A stretch of 14,715 nt of DNA, from contig CAMOEE010000042.1 of the NCBI GenBank assembly GCA_946611835.1, forward strand, positions 1 to 14,715. The letters are read 5' to 3'. The position numbers were made by a program, and so were the translations under genes. Positions 6,961 through 14,257 of the stretch are shown in pieces; the stretch's first letter is position 1; every line of letters starts with the position of its first letter. The notes beneath the pieces were generated by a model. The model did no database searches. It saw nothing but the letters and a program-made list of their open reading frames with translations, and had not been told where the DNA came from. This DNA is from an uncultured Treponema sp. Its GTDB lineage: Bacteria; Spirochaetota; Spirochaetia; Treponematales; Treponemataceae.

Positions 6961-8346
6961 ATGAAGAAATTATTTACATTATTCATATTAATGTCTTCTC
7001 TCCCTGTATTGTATGCTCTTTCCTGGGTTGATGAGGCTTTTCTCCTTGTCGAAAACGAGACTCCCAGGAAAATCCTTCATCTGACCGAAACTGACTACTC
7101 AGTAAAAAACTACACCCGCTTTTCAGAAAAAGAGAATATTCTCATGGCGGCTCTCAAAAATTCCCGTGCGAATGATGTAATTGATATTCTCCTTAAAAAG
7201 GCAGGTATATCTCCGGACTCAAAAACTGAAGACGGAGTCACGGCCTTTATGTACGCCTGTCAGTATGAAAACGACATTGAGGCAGTTGAGAATGTCCTTT
7301 TTCAGAACGCAAAGAGCGACTCAAAAAAAGAAAAGCGAATACTTACCCGTGATAATAACGGTCTCACAGCTTTTGATTATGCACGAAAGAACGAAAATAT
7401 GAGTCAGGAAGTTCTGGCTCTTCTCAATGCATACGCTTCTGAGCCCATTCCTCTTACAGAAGAGGAAGTTGAAGCTGAAATTGAAGCTGAAACTACCGAG
7501 CCGGTGGAGACAGTTCCTGAAGTTGTGGAGCCGCAAGTTGAATTTGATCAGGATTTGCCGGAAGTTCCTGCCGAAGATCCAGAGCCAAAAAAAACTCTCC
7601 TTGATTTTGGAAGCCTGTCTGCCCCTGCAATACTCCCTGAGAGCATTTATCTATATGACTATGCCGACGATAAATATGCTGCGATTGAGATTCCAGCATC
7701 CCTCATCGCCGCTGAAGAGGCCGCCAAACATTATATTCCAGATGCGAACAGGCGTGACTCAAACGGACGGACTAAGCTGATGCTTGCCGCAAAAAAAGGT
7801 GACATCGCAAAAATTGAGGACTTGCTTTATTCCGGGGCACAGATTGACGCAAAGGACAACGATGGGTGGACAGCCCTGATGTATGCCGCACGCTTCCAGA
7901 AGAATGCCGATGTAACAAAGCTTCTCTTGTACAGGGGGGCAGACCGATCAATCAAAAATAAGTATGGAATCACACCGCTCATGCTCGGAGCCGGCTATTC
8001 ATCAAATCCTGATGTCATTAGCGTATTGCTCGATACATACAGCCCTGATTCAGAAGAAGCCCGCCAGGCCCTTGCTTACGGAATTTCAAACTACAACACA
8101 ACAGAAGTTTTGCAGGCTTTTATTGAAAAACAAGTTCCTCTCAATGTTCCATACGACGGCAAAACACCGCTTATGCTTGCATGTCAGCTTGGAAAAAACA
8201 CAAGCGTAATCGAATGGCTCATTGAAAACGGTGCCTCAAAGTATCAGATTGAGGCCACCACAGGAAAAACAGCATACGACTATGCCAAGGAAAACCGAAA
8301 GCTTCCTCACAATATTACTTACTGGTCATTGAACCCGAATTCATAA
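6961..8346 (+). CDS. Predicted secreted ankyrin-repeat protein with acidic linker
   Basis: There is no named orthologue I can give. The 461-residue product has a signal peptide (MKKLFTLFILMSSLPVLYALS, cleavage probably near residue 20), so its ankyrin repeats likely act outside the cytoplasm. A first ankyrin block covers about 57-157 (ENILMAALKNSRANDVIDILL, EDGVTAFMYACQYEND, NNGLTAFDYARKNEN). A linker of about 161-212 is rich in Glu, Pro and Val. A second block runs from about 264 to the end, with clear repeats at SNGRTKLMLAAKKGD, NDGWTALMYAARFQK, KYGITPLMLGAGYSS, YDGKTPLMLACQLGK and TTGKTAYDYAKENRK. AGAAGGAG at 6944-6951 is a strong SD 9 nt before the ATG. The 42-nt gap to the propeller gene and the 9-nt gap to rsmD suggest co-transcription with at least one neighbour. 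A protein-binding role in the periplasm is inferred from the domain alone. Confidence 0.87.
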   Translation: MKKLFTLFILMSSLPVLYALSWVDEAFLLVENETPRKILHLTETDYSVKNYTRFSEKENILMAALKNSRANDVIDILLKKAGISPDSKTEDGVTAFMYACQYENDIEAVENVLFQNAKSDSKKEKRILTRDNNGLTAFDYARKNENMSQEVLALLNAYASEPIPLTEEEVEAEIEAETTEPVETVPEVVEPQVEFDQDLPEVPAEDPEPKKTLLDFGSLSAPAILPESIYLYDYADDKYAAIEIPASLIAAEEAAKHYIPDANRRDSNGRTKLMLAAKKGDIAKIEDLLYSGAQIDAKDNDGWTALMYAARFQKNADVTKLLLYRGADRSIKNKYGITPLMLGAGYSSNPDVISVLLDTYSPDSEEARQALAYGISNYNTTEVLQAFIEKQVPLNVPYDGKTPLMLACQLGKNTSVIEWLIENGASKYQIEATTGKTAYDYAKENRKLPHNITYWSLNPNS

Positions 8347-8355
8347 GGAATTATC

Positions 8356-8895
8356 ATGCGAATCACCGGTGGAAAATTAAAAGGGCGAGTCATAAAGTGC
8401 CCCGACGGAATAATCAGACCTGCAATGGACAGAATGCGGGAATCAGTCTTTGCCATTTTGGGTGATTTGCAGGGAAAATCATGGCTCGATCTCTTTTCTG
8501 GCAGCGGAACGATTGCTATTGAGGCTGTCTCAAGGGGATCAAGCGAAGTCCAGCTTTGTGAAAAAGACAAGATAAAGGTAAAGCAGATCCTTGAAAATGT
8601 CTCAATCACCGAAAAGGAACTTGGCGTTAAAATCGGCTGCCATTTTATGGCCGTTGAGCTTTTTCTTAAGCGCTGCAAGGACAAATTCGACTATATCTTC
8701 CTCGATCCGCCCTTCCCTTACAAATACAGGCTTGATTTATTGCAGATTATTGAGAAGAGAGAGCTTTTAAAAGAAGGTGGTTTCGTGATGATTCACTATC
8801 CTGAAGAAGACAAGCTTCCTGACCAAATCGGAAATCTATCCCTGAAGGACAAGCGAGTTTACGGAAGGTCAATAGTCAATTTTTACGGAATTTAA
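8356..8895 (+). CDS. rsmD: 16S rRNA (guanine(966)-N2)-methyltransferase
   Basis: RsmD uses S-adenosylmethionine to methylate the exocyclic amine of G966 in helix 31 of the small-subunit rRNA. The 179-residue length fits the family. Landmarks are RITGGKLKGR at the N-terminus, IRPAMDRMRESVF (the family R-P-T/A-x-D-R-x-R-E motif), the SAM-binding LDLFSGSGTIAIEA (44-57), and the N6/N2-methyltransferase motif IV, LDPPFPY (116-122), where DPPF contacts the target base. The C-terminal GGFVMIHYPEED and RVYGRSIVNFY also match. An AAGGA at 8346-8350 lies 5 nt before the ATG and starts on the last base of the preceding stop codon, so translation is probably coupled to the ankyrin gene. The functional link between the two is unclear; rsmD often travels with unrelated genes. 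Confidence 0.95.
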   Translation: MRITGGKLKGRVIKCPDGIIRPAMDRMRESVFAILGDLQGKSWLDLFSGSGTIAIEAVSRGSSEVQLCEKDKIKVKQILENVSITEKELGVKIGCHFMAVELFLKRCKDKFDYIFLDPPFPYKYRLDLLQIIEKRELLKEGGFVMIHYPEEDKLPDQIGNLSLKDKRVYGRSIVNFYGI

Positions 8896-8935
8896 AACTT
8901 TTTTAATAATTTTTTAAGTTTTCCCCCTAAATTCC

Positions 8936-8963
8936 TTGACTTTTAAGATAAACATGATAACAT
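8936..8963 (+). promoter_or_regulatory. Sigma70-type promoter with extended -10
   Basis: TTGACT (8936-8941) and an extended -10 TGATAACAT (8955-8963) are separated by a 16-bp spacer between the hexamers. The stretch upstream, 8891-8934, is strongly AT-rich and may act as an UP element. A start near 8970 would give a 5' leader of about 30 nt to the TTG start at 9000. This promoter should drive the 112-codon gene, the TPR gene and rlmN, whose gaps are only 27 and 15 nt. Confidence 0.72.
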
Positions 8964-8999
8964 AGAAATATGTAAAATTATTTTAAGGTAAAAAAGAAG

Positions 9000-9338
9000 T
9001 TGGATGAAAATAAGTTAAAAAGTACTTTGTCCGCACATAGCATTCCTGATGGCTTTATCAAAGTCACAGACAAGCCGATTCAGGGGCTAACATCTGAGCA
9101 AAAAGCTGTTCTCAATCGTAAAGGAAATGTGCTCTTTAATGAAGGCAAATTTGATGCCGCATGCCGGATTTTTGTCACGACCGGATATTCAGACGGCCTT
9201 GCCAGAATTGGAGACCTTTATATGAAGCAGAACCGTGGGCTTACTGCACTAAAGTATTACCTTTTGGCTAATAACAGGGCTAAGTCCGAGGCTGTTTACG
9301 AGAAAATTGCCAATATCATTTCGATATTGCTTAAATAA
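9000..9338 (+). CDS. Conserved-looking 112-residue helical protein, TTG start
   Basis: I do not recognise a characterised protein. The 112-residue product has no signal peptide or membrane segment and is probably cytoplasmic. From about residue 33 it reads as antiparallel helix pairs of the TPR/Sel1 sort: NRKGNVLFNEGKFDAACRIF, GLARIGDLYMKQNRGLTALKY, and a last helix, SEAVYEKIANIISILL. The N-terminal third (HSIPDGFIKVTDKPIQGLT) is not repeat-like. The start must be TTG at 9000. The frame has a stop at 8973, the intervening codons include no ATG or GTG, the ATG at 9004 is in another frame, and the next in-frame ATG is far inside. AAGG at 8985-8988 is an acceptable SD, 11 nt away. The next gene encodes a long TPR protein, suggesting a shared complex. 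From memory, similar short proteins occur in spirochaetes; this is not verified. Confidence 0.8.
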   Translation: MDENKLKSTLSAHSIPDGFIKVTDKPIQGLTSEQKAVLNRKGNVLFNEGKFDAACRIFVTTGYSDGLARIGDLYMKQNRGLTALKYYLLANNRAKSEAVYEKIANIISILLK

Positions 9339-9355
9339 AAATGATTTAAAAAAGT

Positions 9356-9360
9356 GAGGA
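9356..9360 (+). promoter_or_regulatory. SD sequence that sets the TPR gene start
   Basis: GAGGA (9356-9360) sits 5 nt before ATG 9366. The GTG at 9354 overlaps this SD motif, so the longer GTG-initiated reading (four extra residues) is unlikely. Confidence 0.65.
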
Positions 9361-9365
9361 ATATT

Positions 9366-10514
9366 ATGAGTGATGAGATGTTCAAAGAATTCGACATTCC
9401 GCTTGGTGAGCCTGAATTTACAGCTGAAGAGAATGTCTCCAGTGAAATCTCTGATTTGTCAAAACAAGGTTATCAGTTAATCAAGGACAATCGCATTGAC
9501 GAGGCTATAGAGGCATTCAACAAAATCCTTAAAATTGAGGAAAACAATAATTATGCCCTTGTTGGTCTTGGGGACGCAGAGCGCAAGCAGGGACATTTCC
9601 GTGAGGCTGAATCTTACTACTCAAAGTGCCTTGACTGCCATCCGGGCAACAACTATGCCCTTTTCGGTTTAGCCGACTGTTATAAAGCAATGAACCAGTA
9701 TCATAAGGCAATAGCAATCTGGGAGCAGTACCTTGTTCATGATGACCGGAACATAACTGTCCTTACTCGTGTTGCCGACGCATACCGAAAGGTTCGTGAT
9801 TTCAGAAAATCGAAGGATATTTATCTTTCTGTCCTCGATATGGAAGAAAACAATTCTTATGCTTTGATTGGCCTCGGGCACCTTCATTATGATTTCAAAG
9901 AGTATCGGGATGCACTTTACTACTGGACTAAAATGCTTGAGAAGAACGAAGAGCTCGTTGATATCCGTGTCCTTACATCAATCGGAAACTGCCATCGAAA
10001 GCTCAAGACTTTTGACAAAGGTGTCCTGTATTTTGAGAGGGCCTTGCAAAGGGAACCAAACAATTTCTACGCTTTGTTCGGTCTCGCTGACTGCTATCGT
10101 GGAATGAACCAGCAGTTTCGCTCAATCGAATACTGGAACCGCATACTTGATATGGATCCTGATAACAAAGTCATTCTTACACGAGCCGGAGATGCTTACC
10201 GAAACACAGGGGACTATAAAACTGCCGCGGAATATTACAACAAGGCATTGGATATTGAGTTTGATGTATATGCTGCTCTCGGACTTGCCTTAATCTGCAA
10301 GGGTGAAGGCCGCTATGAAGAAGCCGCAGAGAGACTTCAGGGGCTTATTAAAGGTGATCCGAGAAATTTCCGTTTCTACATTGATCTTTCTGACTGCTAT
10401 GTCAAGCTTGGTCAGAAGGCTAAGGCAATCGAAACTTTGAGAAATGTTTCTCGTTATGGAGTTCGCTCTCCTGCAATTGCTGATATGCTGGCCCGCCTTG
10501 AAAGAGAAGCCTAA
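9366..10514 (+). CDS. Cytoplasmic TPR-repeat protein with ten repeats
   Basis: A 382-residue protein made almost wholly of tetratricopeptide repeats, a protein-protein interaction scaffold. After an acidic N-terminal tail of about 30 residues (MSDEMFKEFD onward), ten 34-residue units follow with almost no gaps. Unit starts carry SDLSKQGYQLIKDNRIDEA, YALVGLGDAERKQGHFREA, YALFGLADCYKAMNQYHKA, VLTRVADAYRKVRDFRKS, YALIGLGHLHYDFKEYRDA, VLTSIGNCHRKLKTFDKG, YALFGLADCYRGMNQQFRS, VILTRAGDAYRNTGDYKTA, YAALGLALICKGEGRYEEA and IDLSDCYVKLGQKAKA. Units alternate between a YAL.GL type and a VLTR type, a two-TPR super-repeat. There is no signal peptide or membrane segment. It follows the 112-residue helical protein after 27 nt and precedes rlmN by 15 nt. 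No catalytic domain is present, so a function cannot be named from sequence. Confidence 0.9.
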   Translation: MSDEMFKEFDIPLGEPEFTAEENVSSEISDLSKQGYQLIKDNRIDEAIEAFNKILKIEENNNYALVGLGDAERKQGHFREAESYYSKCLDCHPGNNYALFGLADCYKAMNQYHKAIAIWEQYLVHDDRNITVLTRVADAYRKVRDFRKSKDIYLSVLDMEENNSYALIGLGHLHYDFKEYRDALYYWTKMLEKNEELVDIRVLTSIGNCHRKLKTFDKGVLYFERALQREPNNFYALFGLADCYRGMNQQFRSIEYWNRILDMDPDNKVILTRAGDAYRNTGDYKTAAEYYNKALDIEFDVYAALGLALICKGEGRYEEAAERLQGLIKGDPRNFRFYIDLSDCYVKLGQKAKAIETLRNVSRYGVRSPAIADMLARLEREA

Positions 10515-10529
10515 TCACACGGAAGAATA

Positions 10530-11582
10530 ATGGAAAAAATTGCATTATCAGGTCTGCTTCCTGATGAAATTTGTGAAGCTCTTTCATTAAAACAGACTTT
10601 CCGGGGCAAGCAGATTTTTCAGTGGATTGGAAAGGGTGCCGAGTCTTTTGATGAGATGACGAACCTTTCCCTTGATTTACGTAATGTGCTGAAGGAAAAG
10701 GCCCTGCTCTGCTCTACTACTGTCTCAAAGGTGCTCGAAGATCCCGACGGAACAATTAAGCTTCAGGTTACGCTTTCCGATGGCCTTGCCGTTGAGACTG
10801 TCCTTCTTACAGACCGTGAGGACAGAAAGACAGCCTGCGTTTCCTGCCAGGTCGGCTGTGCCATGAACTGTGCCTTCTGCCAGACCGGGCATTTGGGGCT
10901 GGCCCGAAGCCTTACCGCAGGTGAAATCGTAGAGCAGTTTCTTGCCCTTGAAAAACACGCCGGTACTTTGGACAACATTGTTTTTATGGGCATGGGCGAG
11001 CCTATGATGAACCTTGACAATGTTCGTAAGGCAATCGCAATCCTTACCAATAAGGAAGGCCGGGCTCTTTCTGGACGCCGAATTACCCTTTCGACTTCAG
11101 GCGTAATCAAGGGAATTTATGATCTTGCTGACAACGGGCCGGCGATTCGACTGGCTGTATCCCTTACTACGGCTGATGAGGCTCTTCGTGAAAAGCTTAT
11201 GCCAATTTGCCGCACAAATCCTCTTCCTGAGCTTCGTAAGGCAATCGATTATTTTGCAAAGAAGACCGGTAAGCGTGTTACTCTTGAAGCTGCCCTGCTT
11301 CACGACACGAACACCAGCATTGAAAGTGCTACAAACATGATTAATTTTGCCCGGGGACTTGATGTTCATGTGAACCTCATTCCATGGAATCCTGTTGAGG
11401 GGCTGGAATTCAGTGAGCCAAGTGCAAAAGAATGTAAGAATTTTGTCTATCATCTTGAAAAGGCCGGAATTAATGTTACATTGAGAACCCGACGGGGCCG
11501 GGAAATTGGCGGAGCCTGTGGTCAGCTGGGAAAGACACTTGCTGAGACTCAGGGAAACGGCAAAAAACTGGCGGAAAGTTAG
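10530..11582 (+). CDS. rlmN: Dual-specificity RNA methyltransferase RlmN
   Basis: RlmN is a radical-SAM enzyme that makes 2-methyladenosine at 23S rRNA A2503 and at A37 of some tRNAs, supporting translational fidelity. The 350-residue product holds the iron-sulfur motif CAMNCAFC (C110, C114, C117), upstream Cys103 in ACVSC at the spacing expected for E. coli Cys118, and the resolving Cys330 in GGACGQL, equivalent to E. coli Cys355. FMGMGEPMMN, the family GEP motif, and ITLSTSGV are also present. The N-terminal FRGKQIFQWI is the RlmN accessory-domain motif. GGAAGA at 10521-10526 supports the ATG. Cfr, the related C8 methyltransferase, is an alternative family, but the RlmN-type FRGKQ..W N-terminus and the context favour RlmN. 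No terminator is evident after it. Confidence 0.97.
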   Translation: MEKIALSGLLPDEICEALSLKQTFRGKQIFQWIGKGAESFDEMTNLSLDLRNVLKEKALLCSTTVSKVLEDPDGTIKLQVTLSDGLAVETVLLTDREDRKTACVSCQVGCAMNCAFCQTGHLGLARSLTAGEIVEQFLALEKHAGTLDNIVFMGMGEPMMNLDNVRKAIAILTNKEGRALSGRRITLSTSGVIKGIYDLADNGPAIRLAVSLTTADEALREKLMPICRTNPLPELRKAIDYFAKKTGKRVTLEAALLHDTNTSIESATNMINFARGLDVHVNLIPWNPVEGLEFSEPSAKECKNFVYHLEKAGINVTLRTRRGREIGGACGQLGKTLAETQGNGKKLAES

Positions 11583-11620
11583 CTCCACGCTGGCATAAAA
11601 CGGGCAATATAAAATTTCTG

Positions 11621-11649
11621 TTGAATTTTTCTCGCATAAGGGTTATAAT
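11621..11649 (+). promoter_or_regulatory. Strong sigma70-type promoter
   Basis: TTGAAT (11621-11626) and a perfect TATAAT (11644-11649) are separated by exactly 17 bp. A start near 11656 leaves a short leader with GGAG (11667-11670) 10 nt before the ATG at 11681. This is the best promoter match in the window. It should drive the small HMA-like gene and probably the dehydrogenase and leuCD after it. Confidence 0.82.
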
Positions 11650-11680
11650 AACTCATCAATCTAATTGGAGATTTCCTTAA

Positions 11681-11890
11681 ATGCAGAAGAAAATTTATGT
11701 TGACGGTATGTTCGACCCTGATGTAGCATCAAAGGTCGATGCTGCCGTAAAAGCTGTAGCTGGTGTAACGGCTTGCACTGCAAATCCTGATAAATCACAG
11801 GTTCTGGTAGATTTTGATGAAGGCGTTGGCGGTATCGAAGATGCCATCAATGCAGCTATCTCTTCTACTGGAATCGCGGTTTTGGGATAA
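11681..11890 (+). CDS. Small HMA-fold protein lacking the CxxC metal motif
   Basis: The 69-residue product matches the heavy-metal-associated (ferredoxin-like) domain pattern along its whole length: IYVDGM (strand 1), SKVDAAVKAVAGV (helix 1, then the usual GV), PDKSQVLVDFD (strand 3), IEDAINAAISSTGIAVL (helix 2 and last strand). In metal-binding members the GM is followed by T-C-x-x-C. Here the segment is GMFDPDV, so the two ligand cysteines are replaced by Asp12 and Val15. The only cysteine, Cys32, lies elsewhere. It is thus probably not a copper or zinc chaperone of the usual kind, though the fold is inferred from sequence pattern only. The gene has its own strong promoter and a good SD, which implies abundant expression, and lies 4 nt before the dehydrogenase. 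Function is unknown. Confidence 0.85.
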   Translation: MQKKIYVDGMFDPDVASKVDAAVKAVAGVTACTANPDKSQVLVDFDEGVGGIEDAINAAISSTGIAVLG

Positions 11891-11894
11891 GCAG

Positions 11895-12887
11895 ATGCGA
11901 ATAACAGTTCTTGACGGGCACGGACTTAATCCTGGAGATGTGTCCTGGGATGGTATCAAAGCATTCGCGGATGAATTTACAGTTTATGACCGTTCTCCTC
12001 AAGAACTTGTTGCCGAACGAATCGGAAACAGTGAAATTATTCTTCTGAATAAAGTTCATATCACAAAAGAGATTGTAGAACGCTGCCCAAATCTCCGTTA
12101 TATCGGGGTTTTGGCGACAGGCTACAATGTCGTGGATTTAGATGCCTGTAGACAAAAAGACATTATCGTTACGAATATTCCTTCATATAGTACCAGTGCT
12201 GTCGCCCAGCATGTCTTTGCTTTTATCCTTCATTTTACGAATCTTGTAGCTTCTCATTCTTCTTCTGTGCACGATGGAAAATGGATTTCCAATCCTGATT
12301 TCTGCTATTGGCTTTCTCCTCTTACGGAATTAAACGGAAAAACGCTCGGAATCTACGGGTTCGGTCATATCGGACAGAAGGTCGCCGAGATTGCTCTTTC
12401 TTTTGGCATGAAGGTTATAGTTCACGCACATTCAGAAGCATCTTTTAAGAAGGCCCTTGAATCAATGGAGCTTTCTCCGGCCAAAAAAGCCTGTCTTTCT
12501 TCTGTTTCTGTCGAGGATTTATTCAGTCAGGCTGATTTTCTTTCGCTTCATGCTCCCCTCACCCATGAGACTGAAAACCTTGTTAACGATAAAACGCTCT
12601 CTCTTATGAAAAAATCGGCTATTCTCATAAACACTGCCCGGGGCGGGCTTATTTGTGAGAAAGATGTCCGTGCGTCCCTGGACAATGGCTCAATCGCAGG
12701 CTATGCCACCGACGTACTTCTGGAAGAGCCTATGAGCAAAAATTGTCCGCTTTATAAGGCTCCCAACTGCCTGATTACACCCCATCTGGCCTGGGCTCCG
12801 AAAGAAACGCGCCTTCGCCTTTTAGGGATAGCGATTGATAATATCAAGGCTTTTTTGGCAGGAAAACCTGTTAATGTAGTAAATTAA
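11895..12887 (+). CDS. D-2-hydroxyacid dehydrogenase, glycerate/hydroxypyruvate type
   Basis: An NAD(P)-dependent D-isomer-specific 2-hydroxyacid dehydrogenase, 330 residues. The Rossmann motif is GFGHIG (155-160) within GIYGFGHIGQKVAEIALSFGM. The catalytic set is Arg249 (NTARGG), Glu278 (LLEEP) and His297 (TPHLAW), the classic Arg-Glu-His triad. The TPHLAWAPKE form and the long interdomain segment LLNKVHITKEIVERCPNLRYIGVLATGYN resemble glycerate dehydrogenase (HprA-like) members, so reversible hydroxypyruvate to D-glycerate is the best guess. D-lactate or branched 2-oxoacid reduction cannot be excluded. I chose the ATG at 11895 because MRITVLDGHGL is the normal N-terminus. The frame stays open upstream to 11814, but that stretch lies inside the HMA-like gene. 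Spacing of 4 nt from that gene's stop suggests translational coupling; leuC follows after 44 nt. Confidence 0.9.
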   Translation: MRITVLDGHGLNPGDVSWDGIKAFADEFTVYDRSPQELVAERIGNSEIILLNKVHITKEIVERCPNLRYIGVLATGYNVVDLDACRQKDIIVTNIPSYSTSAVAQHVFAFILHFTNLVASHSSSVHDGKWISNPDFCYWLSPLTELNGKTLGIYGFGHIGQKVAEIALSFGMKVIVHAHSEASFKKALESMELSPAKKACLSSVSVEDLFSQADFLSLHAPLTHETENLVNDKTLSLMKKSAILINTARGGLICEKDVRASLDNGSIAGYATDVLLEEPMSKNCPLYKAPNCLITPHLAWAPKETRLRLLGIAIDNIKAFLAGKPVNVVN

Positions 12888-12931
12888 AAGTGCCGGGCTA
12901 AACGGCATGACATTTATAAAGAGGTATAAAA

Positions 12932-14218
12932 ATGGGAAAAACTATCGCCCAAAAAATTTTTGAGTCACATCTTGTTGACACTCCCTTTCCGGGAACCTAT
13001 GTTCTTAAACTTGACCGTGTTTTCTGTCACGAAATCACGACACCTGTCGCAATCAACGATTTGGTTGAGCGTGGCAAGGACAGGGTTTTTGACCCGACAA
13101 AAATCAAGGCCGTAATCGACCATGTAACTCCTTCAAAAGACAGCAAGACCGCAACTCAGTCAAAGATTTTACGTGACTGGGCTCGCCGCAACAATATCAA
13201 GGACTTCTTCGATATCGGTGCAAACGGCGTTTGCCATGCCATTTTCCCTGAGAAAGGCTTTGTCCGCCCTGGCTACACTGTAATCATGGGAGACAGCCAC
13301 ACTTGTACTCACGGAGCTTTCGGTGCTTTTGCCGCTGGTGTCGGAACAACAGACCTTGAGGTCGGAATTCTTAAAGGTGTATGCTCATTCCGCGAGCCAA
13401 AATCAATCAAATTCATTTTGAATGGTAAACTTAAGGAAGGCGTTTACGCAAAAGACGTTATCCTTCACCTTATCGGAAAAATTGGCGTTAACGGTGCTAC
13501 AAACTGCGTAATCGAATTCACAGGCCCAATCGTTGATAACATGGATATGGAAGAGCGAATGACTCTCTGTAACATGGCAATCGAAGCCGGCGGAACTAGC
13601 GGAATCTGTTTCCCTGACGCAAAAACCGTTGATTACCTTTGGGAATTCATCAAAGACGAATACAAATCAAAGGAAGAGGCAATCGCTGACTACGCAAAAT
13701 GGCGTGACGATGACGATGCTGTTTACGAAAAAGTAATCACAGAGGATTTATCAAATCTGGAGCCGGTCTGCACTATTAACTACAAGCCAGACCAGATTAA
13801 GAAAATCTCTGAGATGAAAGGCACAAAGGTTGATCAGGTATACATCGGTTCTTGTACAAACGGCCGAATCTCTGACCTCCGCATTGCCGCAAAAGTCCTC
13901 AAAGGACACAAACTTGCAGATGGCGTTCGTGGTATTGTTTCGCCTGCTACACCGAAAATCTACAAGATGGCTGTGGACGAGGGAATCATCGACATTTTCC
14001 TCGAAGCTGGTTTCTGTGTAACAAACCCGACTTGCGGCGCTTGTCTTGGTATGTCAAACGGCGTTCTTGCTGAGGGTGAGGTCTGCGCTTCAACAACAAA
14101 CCGCAACTTCAACGGACGAATGGGTAAAGGCGGCATGGTTCATCTTATGAGCCCGGCAAGTGCTGCTGCAACTGCAATCACAGGAACCATCGCAAATTCA
14201 GAACTTTACAAAGGCTAA
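12932..14218 (+). CDS. leuC: 3-isopropylmalate dehydratase large subunit (LeuC/HacA family)
   Basis: The large subunit of the [4Fe-4S] hydro-lyase that isomerises 2- to 3-isopropylmalate in leucine synthesis. The 428-residue length fits the shorter, archaeal/clostridial-type branch rather than the E. coli-type (about 466). Cluster ligands are Cys308 (GSCTNGR) and Cys368 and Cys371 (NPTCGACLG). Other aconitase-family motifs are VIDHVTPSKD, GDSHTCTHGAFGAFAAGVGTT and the C-terminal TTNRNFNGRMG. GAGGT at 12921-12925, 6 nt upstream, supports the ATG. leuD follows after 39 nt, as usual for the two-subunit enzyme. The same family includes homoaconitase and (R)-citramalate-type isomerases, so substrate is inferred from family frequency rather than from a decisive residue. 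Gene order with the upstream dehydrogenase is unusual and is discussed in the findings. Confidence 0.93.
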   Translation: MGKTIAQKIFESHLVDTPFPGTYVLKLDRVFCHEITTPVAINDLVERGKDRVFDPTKIKAVIDHVTPSKDSKTATQSKILRDWARRNNIKDFFDIGANGVCHAIFPEKGFVRPGYTVIMGDSHTCTHGAFGAFAAGVGTTDLEVGILKGVCSFREPKSIKFILNGKLKEGVYAKDVILHLIGKIGVNGATNCVIEFTGPIVDNMDMEERMTLCNMAIEAGGTSGICFPDAKTVDYLWEFIKDEYKSKEEAIADYAKWRDDDDAVYEKVITEDLSNLEPVCTINYKPDQIKKISEMKGTKVDQVYIGSCTNGRISDLRIAAKVLKGHKLADGVRGIVSPATPKIYKMAVDEGIIDIFLEAGFCVTNPTCGACLGMSNGVLAEGEVCASTTNRNFNGRMGKGGMVHLMSPASAAATAITGTIANSELYKG

Positions 14219-14257
14219 TTAAGCCGTTTTATTATAGAAGCTTAAAAGGAGAAAACT

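Noticed and set aside
8894..8922. AAAACTT/AAGTTTT inverted repeat after rsmD as a terminator
   Set aside because: The stem is short and pure A/T apart from one pair and the loop is long. It may be part of an AT-rich upstream promoter region instead.
9354..9365. GTG at 9354 as start of the TPR protein
   Set aside because: It overlaps the GAGGA that serves as SD for the ATG at 9366, and it has no SD of its own.
11097..11588. 163-codon open frame on the - strand within rlmN
   Set aside because: rlmN is fully conserved over this stretch; the antisense frame shows no recognisable domain or ribosome site.
11814..11894. Upstream extension of the dehydrogenase by 27 codons
   Set aside because: The extension lies inside the 69-residue HMA-like gene in another frame, and the family N-terminus begins at MRITVLDG (11895).
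12891..12907. TGCCG/CGGCA hairpin between the dehydrogenase and leuC
   Set aside because: The stem is only 5 bp with no T run, too weak to call a terminator or attenuator; no leader peptide rich in Leu codons is present.
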